Notes: generated by a model not told the origin, from the sequence alone. A stretch of 23,428 nt of DNA from Candidatus Bathyarchaeota archaeon (GCA_026394265.1 JAPKYO010000048.1:1-23428); one strand, 5' to 3'; counted from the first letter of the stretch, positions 1 to 7,520 are shown. A program made the numbers and translations.

Positions 1-738
1 GCCGCGTATGGACTTGACCAACGCGACCGCCTCCTTCACCGCGTCGTCGTCGCCGTCGAGGAGGAATATCTTGGCGCCCTCGGCGCCGTCGATGCCGCCT
101 CCGCCGATCGGGACGACTTCGATGCCGAAGAGTTCCTTGAATGACTCCATCTCGGTGATTATGTAGCCGCCGATGACCATCATGCCGCACTTTACGTCGA
201 GTGCGGCGTCGACCTTCATGATGCCCATGCGGTTGGCGGCGTCTGTGAGGTTGATGGGGACGAGCTTCTCGAGGCCCGCGGCGATGATGGTTGTTATCCC
301 GTTGCTTGTGACGTAGCCCCAGGCTGCGCCGATGGTTCCTCCGCCGACTCCTCCGAGGAGGACGCCCGCTTGGCCGAAGGGATCGATGGCGTTAGCGCCC
401 TTGATGAAGATGTCACCGGGGCCCATCTCCTTGAGGATGTCGCCTAGCTCGGGGACCTTTACGGTCTTGACCTTGCCCTTCTGTATGACTGTGTGGTCGC
501 CGCGTCCCTTGGCCTCCGTGATCTGCAGCCCGTCCTTCGTGACGACACCCGCCGTGAACATTCCCTTCTCCTTGATCTCCTTGCCGAGGAGTTCCTCGAG
601 GACGTAGGCGTTCGTCGTGCTCGTGGCGACGATGACGGTTCCGTTCTCCTTGGCGAGTTTGACTATCTCCATGTGGGCTATCGCCTTGGCGATGAGCCTC
701 TTCCCCTCAGAGGGGGTCAGGACAACCTCAGCTAGCAA
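1..738 (-). CDS. Uncharacterised Gly-rich conserved protein (partial, C-terminus off window)
   Basis: The frame is open for 246 codons from position 738 to the window edge. The start is a TTG at 738-736: a stop codon (TGA at 747-745) lies just upstream in frame, and GGTGA at 749-745 makes a Shine-Dalgarno match 6 nt before the TTG. The protein has an alpha/beta look. It carries an early STTNAY segment, then GDIFIKGANAID, a Gly-rich GGVGGGTIGAAWG loop and AGLEKLVP, and later PIGGGGIDGAEGAK. These Gly-rich turns suggest a nucleotide or phosphate ligand, but I cannot name the family or reaction. A T-rich TATA-like stretch (779-787) lies about 45 nt upstream on the minus strand. The gene is monocistronic as far as visible. 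That it is coding is nearly certain; function is unknown. Confidence 0.8.
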   Translation of the reverse strand, partial: MLAEVVLTPSEGKRLIAKAIAHMEIVKLAKENGTVIVATSTTNAYVLEELLGKEIKEKGMFTAGVVTKDGLQITEAKGRGDHTVIQKGKVKTVKVPELGDILKEMGPGDIFIKGANAIDPFGQAGVLLGGVGGGTIGAAWGYVTSNGITTIIAAGLEKLVPINLTDAANRMGIMKVDAALDVKCGMMVIGGYIITEMESFKELFGIEVVPIGGGGIDGAEGAKIFLLDGDDDAVKEAVALVKSIRG

Positions 739-966
739 CGTGATTCACCGATTCTTATGGTAGCCTCGGGACGTTCTGTTTAAAAACTTAGCTAAAGCTG
801 CGCGCCCAGGCGGGCCTAATACATAATCCGAATAATAATATCGCGTAATACTCGGCGGCTTGCCGGGATTCGGGTGTTCGTTGAGGTAAACGGAAAACGG
901 GGCATGTAGTGGGGGGTGGATATTCACTCTCCCTTGTAAAGTGTTGCAGCTTGGGAGTGCAAGTCG

Positions 967-1764
967 TTATACTGCGCTCTGCTCCGCGAGTGCCTCGGCG
1001 AATATCTCGCCGAACTCTGTGAGGCTTATGACCTTCATCTTGCTGCCCTTCTCGGCGTCGATGAGTCCCTTCATCTCGAGCTTCGTGACTATGCGGCTGA
1101 ACTTGTTGCGCAGGGTGCTAGACGCAGCCTTGTGGCCGAACCAGCGTATTATGTCGCTTATCGACTCGGCTTCGCCGCCGTTTTCGCGTAGGAGTATGAG
1201 GAGCTTCTTCTCCCTGTCCCACTCCTTTTCCTCGTGCTTGGTGTTGGGCTCTAGGCGGTAGCCTGGGAGCTGTATCTCCTTCGGCTCCTTGCTCGCCTGG
1301 TTGCGCGCGTTTTCGAACCACTTCTCGAACTCTGGGTCTCCGACCTTGCCGGTGACGTACCAGGCGGATTTTTCGGGGGGGACGCTGTATACGCGCGCGT
1401 TTCTGAACATGAGGGCGACCGTGAGGCTTACGCCCTGTGAGATGTCGGTGGTGCTGGTGACGTCGATGAGGACCTCCTCGCCGCTGGCTCGTGCCTTACT
1501 CACGACGGCGTAGATGGCCTTGAATGCGCTTCGGTGGTCCATGGGGTCGAAGCCGACGAGTTCGGGGTCGAGGATCTCTAGTTTGTCGCGGAGTTCTTCG
1601 GCGTTTTTCTGGCTCATGTAGCTGAATACGGCTGTTTCGTCTGTTGCCTTGGCGTTGCTGTATAGGAGGTAGAGTTTGGTTATGCCGTGGTGTTTGCTCC
1701 AGTAGCGGATGCCGTCGAAGGGGCGGCGGAAGTGCGTTCCCACGAGGCAGACGATGATTGTCAT
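967..1764 (-). CDS. CARF-like domain / winged-helix regulator (HFX_2341- and Csa3-like)
   Basis: This 265-residue protein has two parts. Residues 1-150 form a Rossmann-like domain opening MTIIVCLVGTHFRRPFDGIRY, with a hallmark turn IDVTSTTD (residues 100-107) at the place where CARF domains carry their ligand-binding DxT/S loop. Residues about 160-262 form a winged helix with a predicted recognition helix around KAASSTLRNKFSRIV. This architecture matches archaeal CARF-HTH regulators such as Csa3 and the HFX_2341 family. CARF domains usually sense cyclic oligoadenylates or other nucleotides; that is family knowledge, not visible here. No cas gene or CRISPR repeat is in the window, so it is an orphan here. 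The ATG at 1764 sits 27 nt from a TATA-like TTATAC (1789-1794), so the mRNA is probably leaderless. Confidence 0.8.
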   Translation of the reverse strand: MTIIVCLVGTHFRRPFDGIRYWSKHHGITKLYLLYSNAKATDETAVFSYMSQKNAEELRDKLEILDPELVGFDPMDHRSAFKAIYAVVSKARASGEEVLIDVTSTTDISQGVSLTVALMFRNARVYSVPPEKSAWYVTGKVGDPEFEKWFENARNQASKEPKEIQLPGYRLEPNTKHEEKEWDREKKLLILLRENGGEAESISDIIRWFGHKAASSTLRNKFSRIVTKLEMKGLIDAEKGSKMKVISLTEFGEIFAEALAEQSAV

Positions 1765-1788
1765 GTTGAACCCCGCATTCTCCGTGAC

Positions 1789-1794
1789 TTATAC
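1789..1794 (-). promoter_or_regulatory. TATA box of the CARF-like regulator gene
   Basis: On the minus strand this reads GTATAA within CCGTATAAGT. Its centre is 27.5 nt before the ATG at 1764, the spacing expected of an archaeal TATA box with a leaderless transcript. Confidence 0.5.
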
Positions 1795-1853
1795 GGAATG
1801 TAACTGCGTATGTCTGAATATATAAACTGTTCCAGATATTTGAGACAATATGT

Positions 1854-1958
1854 AGACGATTACATTTTCTTGGGACAATCCTATACTTGATGAGCTAAAA
1901 GCGATTATCACGTCTGATCGTTATTCGGAGTATTATGGTTGAGACGATTACGTTCTTA
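1854..1958 (+). repeat. Pair of direct repeats AGACGATTAC upstream of the grx-nrdD promoter
   Basis: AGACGATTAC followed by A/G-TT occurs at 1854-1866 and again at 1942-1954. The second copy ends beside the TATA-like CTTATAC (1955-1961). The location directly upstream of the promoter suggests possible regulator sites, but only two copies are present and the match is short. Confidence 0.3.
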
Positions 1959-1961
1959 TAC
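1955..1961 (+). promoter_or_regulatory. TATA box of the glutaredoxin-nrdD operon
   Basis: CTTATAC predicts transcription from about 1984. That leaves a leader of about 35 nt that holds the GGTGA ribosome-binding site at 2006-2010. This operon therefore appears to be leadered, unlike most other genes in the window. Confidence 0.4.
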
Positions 1962-2018
1962 GCCGCCGGACCACCCTTCTTTCATCTAGCTTAGTGATCT
2001 CCATCGGTGAAGAATTGT

Positions 2019-2291
2019 ATGAGCGCATCGAACTCCGTCGCGAGGGTCTACTCCCTCCCTGATTGCAAGAAGTGCGAGGTATTGAAGGCCTACATGAAGG
2101 AGCGGTCGATCCCCTTCGAGGCTAAGTGGTTTGACTCTGAGGCCCAGACGGAGTTCGTCATGAGGAACATGTTCGGTAACCCGCCGATACTCGAGCTGGG
2201 GGACCGCTGCGCGTCGGCTGAGGAGATGTTCCCCGGGGGGGTTCTGAGCGAGGGCGTTGTGAGGGATGTACTGAATGTTAAAGAGGGGTAG
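2019..2291 (+). CDS. Glutaredoxin-like thiol-disulfide protein
   Basis: This is a 90-residue thioredoxin-fold protein beginning MSASNSVARVYSLPDCKKCE. The CxxC redox motif is Cys16-Lys-Lys-Cys19 at the usual place after beta-strand 1, and NPPILELG further on resembles the cis-Pro strand of glutaredoxins. A GTG at 2007 is also in frame, but the ATG at 2019 has GGTGA (2006-2010) 8 nt upstream and is preferred. The 3' end overlaps the nrdD start by 17 nt, indicating translational coupling. The likely role is delivering electrons or reducing thiols for the anaerobic ribonucleotide reductase, as NrdH/glutaredoxin proteins do for other classes and as has been shown for some thioredoxin-dependent class III enzymes. 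The partner role is inferred from gene order. Confidence 0.85.
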   Translation: MSASNSVARVYSLPDCKKCEVLKAYMKERSIPFEAKWFDSEAQTEFVMRNMFGNPPILELGDRCASAEEMFPGGVLSEGVVRDVLNVKEG

Positions 2292-4536
2292 GGATCTTCC
2301 GGTCGGCCAGACGAGCATAGCGCAGTTCTACAATGCAGAGCGGCTTTACAGGGGCATGCCGATGGTGCGCACCACGGACGGCTACCTCGTCGAGTGGAAC
2401 AAGGCGCGCATAGTTGAGCAGCTCGTCAGGGAGACTGAGCTGGCGGAGACGATGTTCGGTATACCGCCCCTCAGCCCCCTGAAGGCGGAGAAGCTGAGCG
2501 CCGAGGTCGAGAGGCGCATCAAGCTCTTCAAGCCCAAGGTGGTCTCGGGGCCGATGGTCAGGGAGATCACGAACAACGTGCTCCTCGAGTGGAGCGAGTC
2601 GGAGAAGATGCCCGAGCTTCAGATCTACAGGAACATCCTGACTCGTGTGGGTGTGCCTGTGGTTGACGCGTATGAGATCGATACTGGCTCGGGCTTCGAG
2701 GCGAAGGAGAACGCGAATCTTCAGCCGAATCCTGAGACGGTGCATAAGAAGAAGGCGGACAGGCTCAGCAAGGAGCAGTATCTTCTGTTGATGGACCCGA
2801 CGCTTGCGACGGCGCACCACCAGGGTGATATTCACATTCACACGCTCGAATACTTTGGTTCGCGTCCGTTCTGTCAGGACTGGGATCTGCGCTACTTCCT
2901 GTACTATGGGTTGATCCCTGATGGGAGTGGGTTCAGGAGCAGCGTGGCTGGTCCGGCGAAGCAGCCTGAGGTCGCGATCCTTCACAGCGTGAAGGTGTTG
3001 GCTGCTGGGCAGACTAACTTCAGCGGCGGGCAGGGCTTCATGTACTACACGATGTTCCTCGCCCCCTTCCTCCGCGGCTTGCCGTATGAGAAGGTGAAGC
3101 AACTCGCACAGATGATGTTCTACGAGTTGACGCAGACGTACGTTACCCGCGGCGGGCAGCTGGTGTTCAGTAACATTCAGCTGCCGATGGGTGTGCCGGA
3201 TATCTGGAAGAACGTCCCCGTGGTGATGAAGGGCAAGATCGGCCCCGACACGTATGGTAGCTACGAGGATGAGGTTCAGATGTTCTTCCGCGCCATCACG
3301 GAGGTGGCGCTGGAGGGGGACTACTGGGGCAAGCCGTTCAACTTCCCCAAGAACGAGAACTATGTGTCTCCGGAGTTCTTCAAGCCGGAGTACGATGATC
3401 TCTGGTTGCTCGTCCACGAGTCTGTGGGCAAGTTCGGGGCGCCGTACTTCGACAATATGCTTCCGACGTACCGCGGCTACGGCAACGGCATAAGCTGCTA
3501 CCAGTGCTGCGCGTACCAGTTCGCGAACACGCCGGAGTCTGACCCGCACTTCCACGAGAAGCTGAACTTTGATGGTGGTCAGCACTTCAGCATGGGTGGC
3601 TGGCAGGTGGTCAGCCTCAACATGCCGAGGCTGGCGTACCGTGCGAACGGTGACTATGATAAGTTGCTTGAGGCGGCGCAGGAGAACATGCGCATGGCTG
3701 TGGATGTCTTCAAGGCGAAGCAGTTCTGGATGAAGAAGGCGCTCTCGAACAAGATGGTGCCCTTTGCGACGCAGACGCCCCGGGACCCGCGCACGGGGCA
3801 GTTGGGGCCGCCCGCCGTCGACTTCTCGGAGCTTGTGAACGTGATCGGCGTGGTGGGCGTGAACGAGATGGTTCAGCACTTCACGGGCAAGCAGCTTCAC
3901 GAGGACCCCGACTCGGTGCGCCTCGCCATCAGGCTCCTGCTTGACATGGAGAAGTACCGGAAGGGGCTTGAGATGAGGAACGGGTTAAAGCTCATGCTGG
4001 CACGTACGCCTGCCGAGTCTACGGCGCAGACCTTCGCCGTCTCCGACCTCGTCTCGCCGACGTACAAGAAGTTCGCCGTGAACACTGTGAAGGGTGACAT
4101 GGAGGGGGCGGCGGCGCTGATGAAGGGGAAGCGTGATCTGCCCGTCTACTACAGCAACGGCACACACACCTACGTTGGGGCGCACATCCCGCTCGGGACG
4201 AAGATCGACATCGAGCACAAGTTCTTCCCCATCCTCAGCGGCGGCAACATCTTCCACGCCTGGCTGGGTGAATCATGCTCGGACCCGGAGGCGCTCTACA
4301 AGCTGACGCAGCGCATCTGCAGGAACAGCCAGATCGGTTACTTCAGCTACACGAAGGACCTGACTGTTTGCAGCAAGTGCCAGCACACGACGACGGGCAT
4401 GTTGAAGACGTGTCCGTCGTGTGGTTCGGATAGTGTGCGTTGGTGGAGCAGGATCACGGGGTACTACACGGATGTGACGGGGTGGAACGAGGGCAAGCGC
4501 CAGGAACTCATGGACCGCTACCGTGTCACTATTTAA
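2275..4536 (+). CDS. nrdD: Anaerobic (class III) ribonucleoside-triphosphate reductase
   Basis: This 753-residue glycyl-radical enzyme reduces ribonucleoside triphosphates to deoxyribonucleotides without oxygen. Residues about 30-125 form an N-terminal ATP-cone (VRTTDGYLVEWNKARIVEQL), the allosteric domain. The barrel holds the conserved HHQGDIHIHTLEYF segment and a Cys-rich loop ISCYQCC (Cys408, 411, 412) where the radical-accepting cysteine should lie. Near the C-terminus a zinc site is formed by Cys699, Cys702, Cys713 and Cys716. The glycyl-radical motif RITGYYTDVTGWNEGK follows, with Gly729 as the predicted radical site. Length and motif order are normal for the family. It overlaps the upstream glutaredoxin-like gene. 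The activase NrdG is not in the window. The stop codon lies exactly at the left edge of the AT-rich island. Confidence 0.97.
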   Translation: MLKRGRDLPVGQTSIAQFYNAERLYRGMPMVRTTDGYLVEWNKARIVEQLVRETELAETMFGIPPLSPLKAEKLSAEVERRIKLFKPKVVSGPMVREITNNVLLEWSESEKMPELQIYRNILTRVGVPVVDAYEIDTGSGFEAKENANLQPNPETVHKKKADRLSKEQYLLLMDPTLATAHHQGDIHIHTLEYFGSRPFCQDWDLRYFLYYGLIPDGSGFRSSVAGPAKQPEVAILHSVKVLAAGQTNFSGGQGFMYYTMFLAPFLRGLPYEKVKQLAQMMFYELTQTYVTRGGQLVFSNIQLPMGVPDIWKNVPVVMKGKIGPDTYGSYEDEVQMFFRAITEVALEGDYWGKPFNFPKNENYVSPEFFKPEYDDLWLLVHESVGKFGAPYFDNMLPTYRGYGNGISCYQCCAYQFANTPESDPHFHEKLNFDGGQHFSMGGWQVVSLNMPRLAYRANGDYDKLLEAAQENMRMAVDVFKAKQFWMKKALSNKMVPFATQTPRDPRTGQLGPPAVDFSELVNVIGVVGVNEMVQHFTGKQLHEDPDSVRLAIRLLLDMEKYRKGLEMRNGLKLMLARTPAESTAQTFAVSDLVSPTYKKFAVNTVKGDMEGAAALMKGKRDLPVYYSNGTHTYVGAHIPLGTKIDIEHKFFPILSGGNIFHAWLGESCSDPEALYKLTQRICRNSQIGYFSYTKDLTVCSKCQHTTTGMLKTCPSCGSDSVRWWSRITGYYTDVTGWNEGKRQELMDRYRVTI

Positions 4537-5623
4537 TTCTGATATTTCAACCTCTTCTAACCTTAAGAAAAATAATAAATTTCATTTTAATTTTTTAATA
4601 ATTCTTCTGATCTTAAATATTGCTCTTGTTTGCAATAACATTTTACGCTATATTTTTATGATTAATTTCTTTTTTATTTCAACTTTTTTAAGTTTAATTT
4701 ATTTTGGTACATCTCTTTATCTGATTGCTTATCTTATTATTATTTTATTTTCAAATAAAATCATTATATTTAAGAGAAAAATTTATTCAATTTTATTTAT
4801 TATAGTTATCCTTCTTGTTCCAATCACTTCGCCTTTTATAATTATTACTTATACAAATTATAAAGTTCAATCGTTATCAGATTTTGACAAAATTAATTAT
4901 ATAGTTAATTTAATCAGTAATGAAACTGAATATATTGGAGAGGTTAAAATAGGATCAATATTCGATTATTTTAGTATTTCAAATATTTATGTAGCTATTA
5001 AAAGTTTAGTAAGGTGTCCCTATCCTAACGTTTATGCATATTTTATAACAGGTGTTGGGAAATGTGGAGAAGTTGCTGATGTTTCAATTTTCTTATTGCG
5101 TCAAAATAATATCTCTTGTCGAAAAGTCGCATTTGCAGGTGAAAATCATGAATTTTTTGAAGTTTTTCAAAATAACGATTGGAGAGTATATGATCTTGGT
5201 TATTCAAATATGAATAACGTAACGCGAATATATCGAGCCGAGGATAGAATAAATAGAATGGGATCACTTTCCTATGTCGAAGGATATGATGTAATAGGTG
5301 ATATTGATTTAACTAATTTATATGTTAATAGCGATTTAATCTGTATAAAAGTAATAAATAACTTAAACGAACCACTGAGAGGTTTATCTATTGTATTAAA
5401 ACACAGATTTAGAGGCGGTATTTTTTCTATACCTGGTCATAATCCTTTTATAACTGATACAAATGGTGAAGTAAAATTTAATCTTGGGAAAATGGATTAC
5501 AATTTAAACGCCCCAAATTCGGATAATTATTATTGGGTTTTTATAAATGGAATCAACTCCACAAAAACTGTTACAAGTAATGGTTTAGGAAATGTAAATA
5601 GAATAGTTCTTTCTCCTCCTTGA
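4523..5623 (+). CDS. Membrane-anchored transglutaminase-like protein in AT-rich island
   Basis: This frame encodes 366 residues in DNA far more AT-rich than its neighbours. Residues about 22-110 contain three to four hydrophobic segments. Residues about 170-230 match a transglutaminase/protease core: Cys181 in VGKCGEVA, His209 in GENHEFFEV and Asp224 in VYDLGYS, in the right order and spacing for a Cys-His-Asp triad. The last about 100 residues (NEPLRGLSIVLKHRF and DTNGEVKFNLG) resemble a carboxypeptidase-regulatory or Ig-like beta domain. Membrane orientation is unknown, but the catalytic part is probably outside. The GTG at 4523 lies inside the end of nrdD; an ATG at 4658 is the next good start but would lose the first hydrophobic segment. 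The true N-terminus is therefore uncertain. The substrate is unknown. Confidence 0.75.
   Translation: MSLFNSDISTSSNLKKNNKFHFNFLIILLILNIALVCNNILRYIFMINFFFISTFLSLIYFGTSLYLIAYLIIILFSNKIIIFKRKIYSILFIIVILLVPITSPFIIITYTNYKVQSLSDFDKINYIVNLISNETEYIGEVKIGSIFDYFSISNIYVAIKSLVRCPYPNVYAYFITGVGKCGEVADVSIFLLRQNNISCRKVAFAGENHEFFEVFQNNDWRVYDLGYSNMNNVTRIYRAEDRINRMGSLSYVEGYDVIGDIDLTNLYVNSDLICIKVINNLNEPLRGLSIVLKHRFRGGIFSIPGHNPFITDTNGEVKFNLGKMDYNLNAPNSDNYYWVFINGINSTKTVTSNGLGNVNRIVLSPP
4526..4535 (+). repeat. Left copy of the island-flanking direct repeat
   Basis: TCACTATTTA includes the last codons of nrdD and matches TCTCTATTTA at 5681-5690 in 9 of 10 positions. It could be a target-site duplication or recombination site, but the match is short and AT-rich. 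Confidence 0.35.
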
Positions 5624-5624
5624 C

Positions 5625-5637
5625 TTTTTTAAAAAAA
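5625..5637 (+). terminator. T-run terminator after the transglutaminase-like gene
   Basis: Six T followed by seven A begin one base after the TGA stop at 5621-5623. Oligo-T tracts directly after a stop are typical archaeal termination signals, though T-runs are also less informative in AT-rich DNA. Confidence 0.4.
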
Positions 5638-5680
5638 TCTAAATTGAACAATTCTTTATATTGTTTTTTAATTGGAATTA

Positions 5681-5690
5681 TCTCTATTTA
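5681..5690 (+). repeat. Right copy of the island-flanking direct repeat
   Basis: TCTCTATTTA is followed at once by GGCAGTCTTAGC, where normal composition and the promoter of the beta-lactamase-like pseudogene begin. Confidence 0.35.
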
Positions 5691-5730
5691 GGCAGTCTTA
5701 GCTTTTAACTTCCTAATCGCATTGTTCTCT

Positions 5731-6179
5731 ATGACCGACTTTTCGAAAGTGGATCGTTTTATCCTCGATAAGATGTCCGAGACGCGCCTCCCCGGCGTGA
5801 GCCTCGCCGCGGTGAAGGGCGGGAAGGTCGTGTACTCTCGGGGCTACGGCCTCAGGAGTTGTCAAGAGGCAAGCCGGCGACGCCGGATACCCTCTATTGC
5901 ATTGGGAGCATAACCAAATCCTTCGTATGCATCGTCATAATGTAGCTCTAGGATAGGGCGCTCCTTAGCGTCGACGACTCCGTGGAGAAGCACCTCCCAA
6001 TCAGGCTCCACGCCAAGGGCAAGCCGGTCAGGATAAGCCACCTGATGAGCCACACGAGTGGCATCCCCGCCACCGCCTACGACGAGGCCAGCCTCATGCT
6101 CGCCGAGATCATGGCCCCCTTCCACCTCAACTACAGCCGAAAAGCCTACTCCCGGTACCCACCGCTGCATAGGCGATGA
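5731..6179 (+). pseudogene. Decayed serine beta-lactamase-like hydrolase
   Basis: The first 41 codons (MTDFSKVDRFILDKMSETRL, then PGVSLAAVKGGKVVYSRGYG) are a clear class C beta-lactamase/esterase N-terminus. A frameshift follows at about 5860-5880. Homology continues in another frame as GKPATPDTLYCIGSITKSF, with the catalytic Ser-x-x-Lys at 5907-5918. Two in-frame TAG codons follow at 5943-5945 and 5949-5951. The match resumes with DDSVEKHLPIRL and SHLMSHTSGIPAT and ends at 6179, well before the Tyr-x-Asn motif. It has therefore suffered a frameshift, two nonsense codons and a 3' truncation. A TATA-like CTTTTAAC lies about 25 nt before the ATG, so the old promoter survives. Non-functional with high confidence. 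Confidence 0.85.
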
Positions 6180-6182
6180 ACC

Positions 6183-6947
6183 CTACGGCTCAAAGGGCAG
6201 GACGTTCACAGTCGTCCTTGCCCCAGCGCCAACAATCGTGAAACTGCCCTTGCTCGACACCGAGAAGTAGAAACTCCAAACCTTGAAGGAGCCGCCGGGT
6301 AGAATTGTGGCATTTGACCAGACCCAGTCGATGCAGACCCCCACCAATCCCTCCTCGGTTCCGTCCGGGTAGAATTTGTCGAACCGTATGCACCCGGGCA
6401 GGTTGGCGGTGATGTTGTGCCCCGTCGGGTTATAGAGTTCGAAGACCGCCGTACCGCCACCGTCCCCGAGCCTGTAAAACCGCTTGTCCATAACTATCCT
6501 CGGCATGACTTCCCCTACGCTGACCTCGACGCCGCTCCGTACGCCGTCCCACTCTATCTCACACCAGCCCACGGCGTCGTCCGCCCGGAAGCCTGCCTCA
6601 CACACCGTGCACTCGCCCCCCGCGGGGATGGTGACGATCTCCCACATGCCCTCGCCCCCCGTCCCACCCCAGCCATACTGCCTCCCATCGAAGTACCTAT
6701 GATAGATCACCGGGTAAGTCAGGTTGAACGACACGGTACTATCCGAGGGGTTCCTGTAGACGAGCCTCACACGCACATCATCCATGTAATTATAATGTGC
6801 CTTCTCGAAGACGACCTCCCGGATCAACCCCTTCTCCAACACAGAATCGACTGGATACCCCACGGGTGCCGATAGGCTCAACCCCGCGAAGCCCGCCATA
6901 ACCATCACGAAAGCAAGGAAGGCAGCCATCACAGACGAGGCCGACAT
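6183..6947 (-). CDS. Secreted two-domain Ig/BsuPI-like protein (paralogue A)
   Basis: The protein starts MSASSVMAAFLAFVMVMAGF, a signal peptide or N-terminal membrane anchor. Two tandem beta-rich repeats follow. The first contains VRVRLVYRNPSDSTVSFNL. The second, RIVMDKRFYRLGDG then AVFELYNPTGHNITANLPG, ends SFTIVGAGARTTVNVLPFEP. Each repeat has the pattern of an extracellular beta-sandwich similar to BsuPI intracellular proteinase-inhibitor or Ig folds. The second repeat is clearly homologous to the proteins encoded at 7004-7453 and 7521-7970. There are four cysteines in the mature part. The ATG at 6947 was chosen over the GTG at 6953 because a TATA-like TTATCA (6972-6977) is 27 nt away. Function unknown; cell-surface or secreted location is inferred. 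Confidence 0.8.
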   Translation of the reverse strand: MSASSVMAAFLAFVMVMAGFAGLSLSAPVGYPVDSVLEKGLIREVVFEKAHYNYMDDVRVRLVYRNPSDSTVSFNLTYPVIYHRYFDGRQYGWGGTGGEGMWEIVTIPAGGECTVCEAGFRADDAVGWCEIEWDGVRSGVEVSVGEVMPRIVMDKRFYRLGDGGGTAVFELYNPTGHNITANLPGCIRFDKFYPDGTEEGLVGVCIDWVWSNATILPGGSFKVWSFYFSVSSKGSFTIVGAGARTTVNVLPFEP

Positions 6948-6970
6948 ACACACTAAACTAACAATCCGTC

Positions 6971-6996
6971 CTTATCAAACTAGAGACTAGAACACC
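6971..6996 (-). promoter_or_regulatory. Promoter box of paralogue A (18-bp shared element plus TATA)
   Basis: On the plus strand ACTAGAGACTAGAACACC (6979-6996) adjoins TTATCA (6972-6977), the minus-strand TATA-like element. The core is a CTAG-N3-CTAG dyad. The same 18-mer recurs at 7495-7512 and 8001-8018. Confidence 0.6.
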
Positions 6997-7003
6997 AAAC
7001 AAA

Positions 7004-7453
7004 CTACGATTCACTGGGTAGAACCTGAACCGTCTTACTCAGACTCATCCACCCGACGACAAACTTTCCCTCACTCGCCACCGTGAACTCGCTCCGTAAG
7101 ACGTGAAACGAGAAGCCGGGCTCCACCGTGAAACCCGACGCGGTCCAACTGATATTCACAATCGAATTGGCCCCACTTACCTCACCCTCGTAGGCACCCG
7201 AGATGCCGGGCAACGTGGAAGGAGGCGAAAACGAGACCGGGTAAGAGTAGGGGTTGACATAGGAAGCCTCGACGCATATGGTCTCCCCCACGAAGTAGAC
7301 CTCCTTATCCGTGGCGAGCACCGGGGTGAGCCTGTTCTCCGCGGGCACAGCCGAGCCGACGAAGACGAAGATGAAGACGGCGACGACGAGGAAGCCGGCG
7401 CCCTGAATGAGACGCCGTGGGACTGGCCCCTGCTCCCGCCACAAGCTAGACAT
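7004..7453 (-). CDS. Secreted single-domain Ig/BsuPI-like protein (paralogue B)
   Basis: This 149-residue protein has an N-terminal hydrophobic segment (FLVVAVFIFVFVGSAVPA) after a short basic stretch. One beta-rich domain follows: ATDKEVYFVGETICVEASYV, NPYSYPVSFSPPS, and a C-terminal SLSKTVQVLPSES. It matches the second repeat of paralogue A and the whole of paralogue C, and the C-terminal TVxVLP ending is shared by all three. No start codon lies in frame between the ATG at 7453 and an upstream stop, so this start is firm. Its upstream box and TATA-like element lie at 7489-7512, giving a leader of roughly 12-15 nt. Function unknown. Confidence 0.75.
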   Translation of the reverse strand: MSSLWREQGPVPRRLIQGAGFLVVAVFIFVFVGSAVPAENRLTPVLATDKEVYFVGETICVEASYVNPYSYPVSFSPPSTLPGISGAYEGEVSGANSIVNISWTASGFTVEPGFSFHVLRSEFTVASEGKFVVGWMSLSKTVQVLPSES

Positions 7454-7488
7454 ATCTTCAACCGATGATGAAAGATGGGCTCAACCCA

Positions 7489-7512
7489 TTTAATACTAGA
7501 GATTAGAACACC
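7489..7512 (-). promoter_or_regulatory. Promoter box of paralogue B
   Basis: ACTAGAGATTAGAACACC (7495-7512, plus-strand reading) differs from the copy before paralogue A at one base. It adjoins an AT-rich TATA-like ATTTAATA, which differs from the TTATCA of the other two copies. Confidence 0.55.
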
Positions 7513-7520
7513 CTACAGCG

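Larger units (their letters stand above)
4536..5690. mobile_element. AT-rich foreign island between nrdD and a pseudogene
   Basis: Composition changes abruptly at the nrdD stop codon and reverts near 5690. For example, 4561-4620 has only 8 G or C bases in 60. The island holds one gene and a T-run. A near-identical 10-mer, TCACTATTTA (4526-4535) and TCTCTATTTA (5681-5690), stands at the two edges. Removing one repeat and the island would leave nrdD with the same C-terminus and a TAG stop. No transposase, integrase or terminal inverted repeat is visible, so the mechanism is unknown. Confidence 0.55.

Noticed and set aside
745..927. 60-codon minus-strand frame upstream of the first gene
   Set aside because: No motif and no promoter geometry; it also overlaps the promoter region of the gene starting at 738.
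2278..3900. 540-codon open frame on the minus strand
   Set aside because: It is antisense to nrdD, whose motifs are complete; the frame is rich in His/Arg/Leu and has no recognisable motif, as expected of a shadow in GC-rich DNA.
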